This document shows, one piece after another, positions 9,669-13,206 of a stretch of DNA of 13,206 nt. Location: the NCBI GenBank assembly GCA_900617975.1, contig UZAE01014609.1, positions 1 to 13,206 on the forward strand, in the 5' to 3' direction. The notes under the pieces are model-generated. The model was not told where the DNA came from. It searched no databases and saw only the letters and a list, made by a program, of their open reading frames with translations. The stretch comes from Rodentolepis nana (Eukaryota; Platyhelminthes; Cestoda; Cyclophyllidea; Hymenolepididae). A program made the translations under genes and the position numbers. Position 1 is the stretch's first letter; each line of letters opens with the position of its first letter.

Positions 9669-9881
9669 CTTGTACACCAAATGGAATGGCAACTCAACAC
9701 TTGTAAATTTTCATCTCTATTTCTATGCTATTATTCGAGAATGCTGTTCGAACACGGCTTTCAACACAATTTAAATGCTTTTAAAGTGTCAATAAGAAGA
9801 TTCGGAAAAGATGATTCCTGTTATAAAAGCAAGGAAACGAATCATTTGAATAGCCAATCCATGCAGAGTTCGAATAGATAG

Positions 9882-11582
9882 AATTAATGCTTAATCGTTA
9901 GCCTGACTGCATTCTTAGGTTGGAAACATATATTATATTGATTATTCCCAGCCTTCAGTGAAAGCAAATAATACCATTCACACTGCTTCTCTTTTTATCA
10001 AGGAAGTGGGAACCAAAAGTCTTCATTACTGACACTGGTCAGTTTTGTTTAATTTATAAAATGTTATAGTAAATGTGGCAATAAAACTACCATGGCATTT
10101 TCTTATCATTTGTAACACGTATGTATAAAGTGAACATTATTGTCAAATGGTTGCTAAGAATTGAATAAAAAGATATTTACTTTTATGCTTAAAAGTATTT
10201 CATTAAGATCTGCTAACTTAACCTTAAAAGCTCAAAGGTTCATTAAAAAATCGAGCTATATTTTGAATGATGAATAAATATTGAAATTTGAATAATTAAC
10301 TACGCCTTAATTACTTGTTGGATTCAAGTAGTAATGCTAAATAAGTTACTTGAGTTTATTTGTTTTAAAAATTGAAAGTGCACGATAGTATTGAATAATA
10401 ATTTCGTCAAGTTAGTTGGTTGTTTGCTTACTTATTCTTGAATAATCAGCAAAATATATTGTATATGGATCATTTATAGATTCTGAAGCTTTATTCCTTG
10501 TCTCCACAAAACACAATTCACGTCAAAAAGGATAATTAATAATCGAAATTGCTTGATGCGGACAAAAGCTAGATTGATGAATGATGCTTGTTGTTCAGGT
10601 TAAGGTGAGAGCTCAAAAACGAGACGATTTCTTGTAAAGAAGTTTTTTTTCCAGTAAAGGCGACGACGGACCAAGGGGCCGTCGTTCAGACTAATTCATT
10701 TCTGGACAAGAATAGACAGTATGAACACGACTGTTTCTACTGTATTCACCTAAAATGTGAATTATAGGACATTCACGTATACTTTTCACATATGCCTTAG
10801 GATCTCGCGTAGGTTTAGAGAATCTTATCTGAGTCAAAGTCTTCCCTTCTTAATCACGAATTTAAGTAATTTCACAGACTATAAGTGAGAAAAAGTCAAA
10901 CCCTACCTTCGAAAGGTTGCAAATATTTAGCTATTAATAAATTCTCATTGAGTGCTCATTAAATATGTAACGTAGGGACCTAGTTTAAAAAATGTTAATG
11001 GCAAGTAAATATGTCTATTGGGATATAGACGAAAGGAAGAGACATGTTTACGAAAAATGTGATTTATTCCTATTTAACATAAAATAATTAGATATTTTCA
11101 AGACTGTAATATTGAGCTAAGTATACAAAGGAGAATGAATAATTTCATATTTGCCGGTCGAACATAAACTCTTAATAGCTATAAATTAAGGCTTCCAATC
11201 TAGTTCCTGCTAAAGTGAATTGATGTCGCATAGATGAATCTATTTTATATTACTTACACCTCACTATGGCGACAAATTTGTAAACTACATATGCATGATT
11301 TGTATGAGCATCTTGGCCAAGTCAACGCTTCAAATTGAACTTCAAAATTTTCATAAAGACTTTCAAGTGTATTCGCACTAAAGAACATTATTGAAAGGAT
11401 ACTTAAATTTAATTTTTTTCACTTTATATACAATTATTAAAAATACATGAAATAGACAAAAATAGAATCTTTCTGTTCTCGCATCTATAGTATTTTAGAC
11501 ATGCGAAATTCATTTCTTAATGCTTCAAAGCGATTGGACTCAGATATCTGTATTGCGACGAGTTATTTCTAATGTGTTGGGT
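9882..11582. other. AT-rich stretch, one GC-rich hairpin
   Basis: No gene is visible. The one feature that stands out is at 10663-10685: ACGACGG, nine bases, CCGTCGT. It is a perfect 7-bp GC-rich stem within very AT-rich DNA, immediately after a run of eight T. It has no run of T after it on the plus strand, but the minus strand would read stem and then A-rich sequence, so it is not a typical terminator. Function unknown. Confidence 0.55.
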
Positions 11583-11880
11583 GTACGAAAGACTTACCTC
11601 TACGTGATTCACTTGGAGCAACATATTCCCAAACAGCAAACAAATTTATAAACCGACAGTTGACTTCTTATTTCAAGACACCATGACCACACTGTATGTC
11701 ATATTCGACTACTCTACAGTGATCACCTTACCCTTTACTCTAACTTCATGTGTCTGTCATTTTTACATCTTTGAATCAATCTTCTGTTCCCAATCTCGAC
11801 ATTTTTCAACTATGATGTTCCTCCCTCCGTGAAGTCCAAAATCAGCTAAAGGCCTGATAACAAGTGTCATAAAGTCCGCT
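11583..11880 (-). pseudogene. Copy 4 of the conserved exon-like block
   Basis: On the minus strand the frame reads RVVEYDIQCGHGVLK, a TAA stop, then EVNCRFINLFAVWEYVAPSE and SRRGKSFVHPTH before a TAG. The first part matches copy 3 in register and the second matches copy 1 (CRLIDLFAV...RRGESIAH) with 11 of 21 residues identical over CR..RRG. The stop differs from the Ser codon TCA of copy 3 by one base. A good donor-like GTAAGT follows the Arg-Arg-Gly codons (GT at 11597-11596). Upstream, about 170 bases of further similarity to copy 3 contain no long frame. With one in-frame stop it is probably a pseudogene. If the exon starts after the TAA, the second part would still be usable. Confidence 0.5.
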
Positions 11881-12884
11881 ATTTGAAACACATGGATTAT
11901 TTATATGTTTTTTTGTACCGATTCCATAAGTTAATCGAGGAGGAGACAGTGGAGAAACCATGCACTGCAAATGTGAAATAAATAACAGGGATTTCTAAAT
12001 CTATGACAAAGTAAACTTAGGTTCGCTTTCATTCAAGCGGTTGTTGAAGGTCAATTAAAAATTAAGTGCAATGAAAGTGATCCCAAACAACGGAAAACAC
12101 CCGATACCCAATAAAGATTGAATAAATTATGTATACGCACATTTCCTTCCTTCAAATACTGCCTACAAATGAACAGCCTTAGTTTGTGCGGTTGTGGGGA
12201 TTGTGGCGCTTGAGTTTTCTACAATTTTTCACCATATTGTTGATCACTCTATTTCTTCTCTAGAAGTTCCTTAATCGGTGAACAAGCGAGCTAATGTAAT
12301 TTTCCATTAATCTATGCATATATGTAGGAAAATTTAACATGGTACATTTGTTTCAAAAACCATAAAATAAAATAGGTTTAAAAAGGTTTGGTCCTCAACC
12401 CCTTTGTAAATTAGGGGCAATGTCGAAACAAATAAGAGAGAATGTGGACATTGAGCAAACCTATTTCAATGGTTACAGTTTTGAAAAATGACTGATATCA
12501 ACATTTCTTGGTTACATAAACAGAGCACAGGCTTCTTGAGTTGATAGCCGACGCAACTTATTCTATTTCACAATCCAAGTTAATTCTTGCCATTCATTCC
12601 CGATGTATAACGTTAATGAGAGAATTATTATAGCCTTTGTAAGGATCTTCAGTGTTCGTGTATAACTTTATTTTTAAAGATAAGAAAACACCTTTTTCAA
12701 TACATTTAATCGAATTAAATTTATTTTTAATCAATAATTAGTTTGTGAAAACAATAAGTAAAATGATATCAGCGATAATATGCCAAAAATGTACCAACAA
12801 GCGTTGTGGTATGACCGAGATAGGTCAAAATGATTATGGATTTTCTTGGACTGTCTGTAAGCTCCATTTTGCGATGAGAAATAC
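11881..12884. other. AT-rich stretch without recognisable genes
   Basis: The first half probably continues the diverged homology to 6501-7000. The rest has no placeable features. At 12781-12884 a plus-strand frame shows CQKCTNKRC and YGFSWTVCK, a spacing that recalls zinc-ribbon ends of ISXO2-like transposases. The frame stops at 12910 and nothing downstream supports that reading. Confidence 0.4.
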
Positions 12885-13206
12885 ACAAATTTCAAAATTT
12901 TGCCTTAGATGATTTCTGTCAACCTCCTTGCAAGAGCATTTGTTGGGCGATTCTTCCCAATCGCTTGGCAAGAAGGAGACTGTGCACCATGATTGAGGGA
13001 GATGTCTGCATGATTTTCTTTACTCACTGTATATTGTGAATTGTTTGAACACTTTTGACTCATATCTACTTCAAACCTTATTCTTCGTAGTTAATTAAAA
13101 TGATTACTTTCTACGATTTGTCAATGGTTCTCATTCGGTTTAATTTTCAATTTGACTCTCATCACATCTTGCTACTTTCAGTCTAATTTAACTCACATCT
13201 CTGGAG
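12885..13206 (+). repeat. Second, diverged copy of the 5640-5942 block, cut by the right edge
   Basis: Similarity to 5640-5942 (and 5147-5421) begins near ACAAATTTCAAAATT. It continues through TCGCTTGGCAAGAAGG (against TCGATCGGCAAAAGAGG) and TTGAGGGAG, and becomes strong over the last 56 bases (8 differences). At 13160-13181 a pyrimidine-rich tract ends in CTACTTTCAG, a good splice-acceptor shape, followed by TCTAATTTAACTCACATCTC. If this is an acceptor, an exon starts at 13182 and continues beyond the window. Confidence 0.65.

Noticed and set aside
9681..9881. 66-codon plus-strand frame
   Set aside because: No recognisable motif, no paralogous copy and no supporting context.
12781..13000. 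ISXO2-like transposase zinc ribbon (CQKC..GFSW..C)
   Set aside because: The downstream part aligns better with the repeat block at 5640-5942, the frame stops at 12910 and no catalytic motif follows.
1..13206. tRNA, rRNA or CRISPR features
   Set aside because: I looked for T-loop consensus strings, conserved rRNA words and regularly spaced repeats and found none.

Overview
The window looks like non-coding, AT-rich DNA from a large, repeat-rich animal nuclear genome, most likely an arthropod. The reasons are a roughly two-thirds AT base composition with no long intact genes, no rRNA, tRNA or bacterial-style operons, GT/AG splice-like junctions, and several decayed pieces of one non-LTR retrotransposon. 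The retrotransposon's endonuclease (EEP) wording, such as ILQWNAGG, KYYQFPGY and GDFNAHSTRWGY, resembles jockey-like elements that I associate with arthropods. The taxon is an inference, and I cannot go lower than that.

Layout. Bases 1-586 (minus strand) hold the 5' two-thirds of a broken EEP domain, running off the left edge. It contains an internal 79-bp tandem duplication that repeats the KYYQF segment. Directly beside it, on the plus strand, lies a 101-codon open frame (612-917) containing an in-frame 39-bp tandem repeat. Bases 918-3400 show no gene. Bases 3401-3915 are unusually open on both strands but unrecognised. At 4735-5914 the retrotransposon-plus-open-frame arrangement recurs in inverted orientation, and its EEP fragment is duplicated in tandem at a 493-bp offset, with an N exactly at the joint. 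Two further copies of the open-frame block lie on the minus strand at 6221-6500 and 11583-11880. A separate block at 5738-5942 returns at 12885-13206.

The most interesting signal is the four-copy block (612-917 plus; 4735-4945, 6221-6500 and 11583-11880 minus). By hand alignment the copies keep codon register, with substitutions concentrated at third codon positions. Their shared peptide core is roughly C-R-x-I-x-L-F-A-V, followed by R-R-G-x-S. Two copies have a GTAAG and one a GTGAG just after the conserved Arg-Gly codons, so the block may be an exon ending at a conserved splice donor. Most copies now carry stops or frameshifts. I do not recognise the protein. These blocks and the EEP fragments explain most of the structure seen here. 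Nothing in the window can be shown to be an intact working gene.
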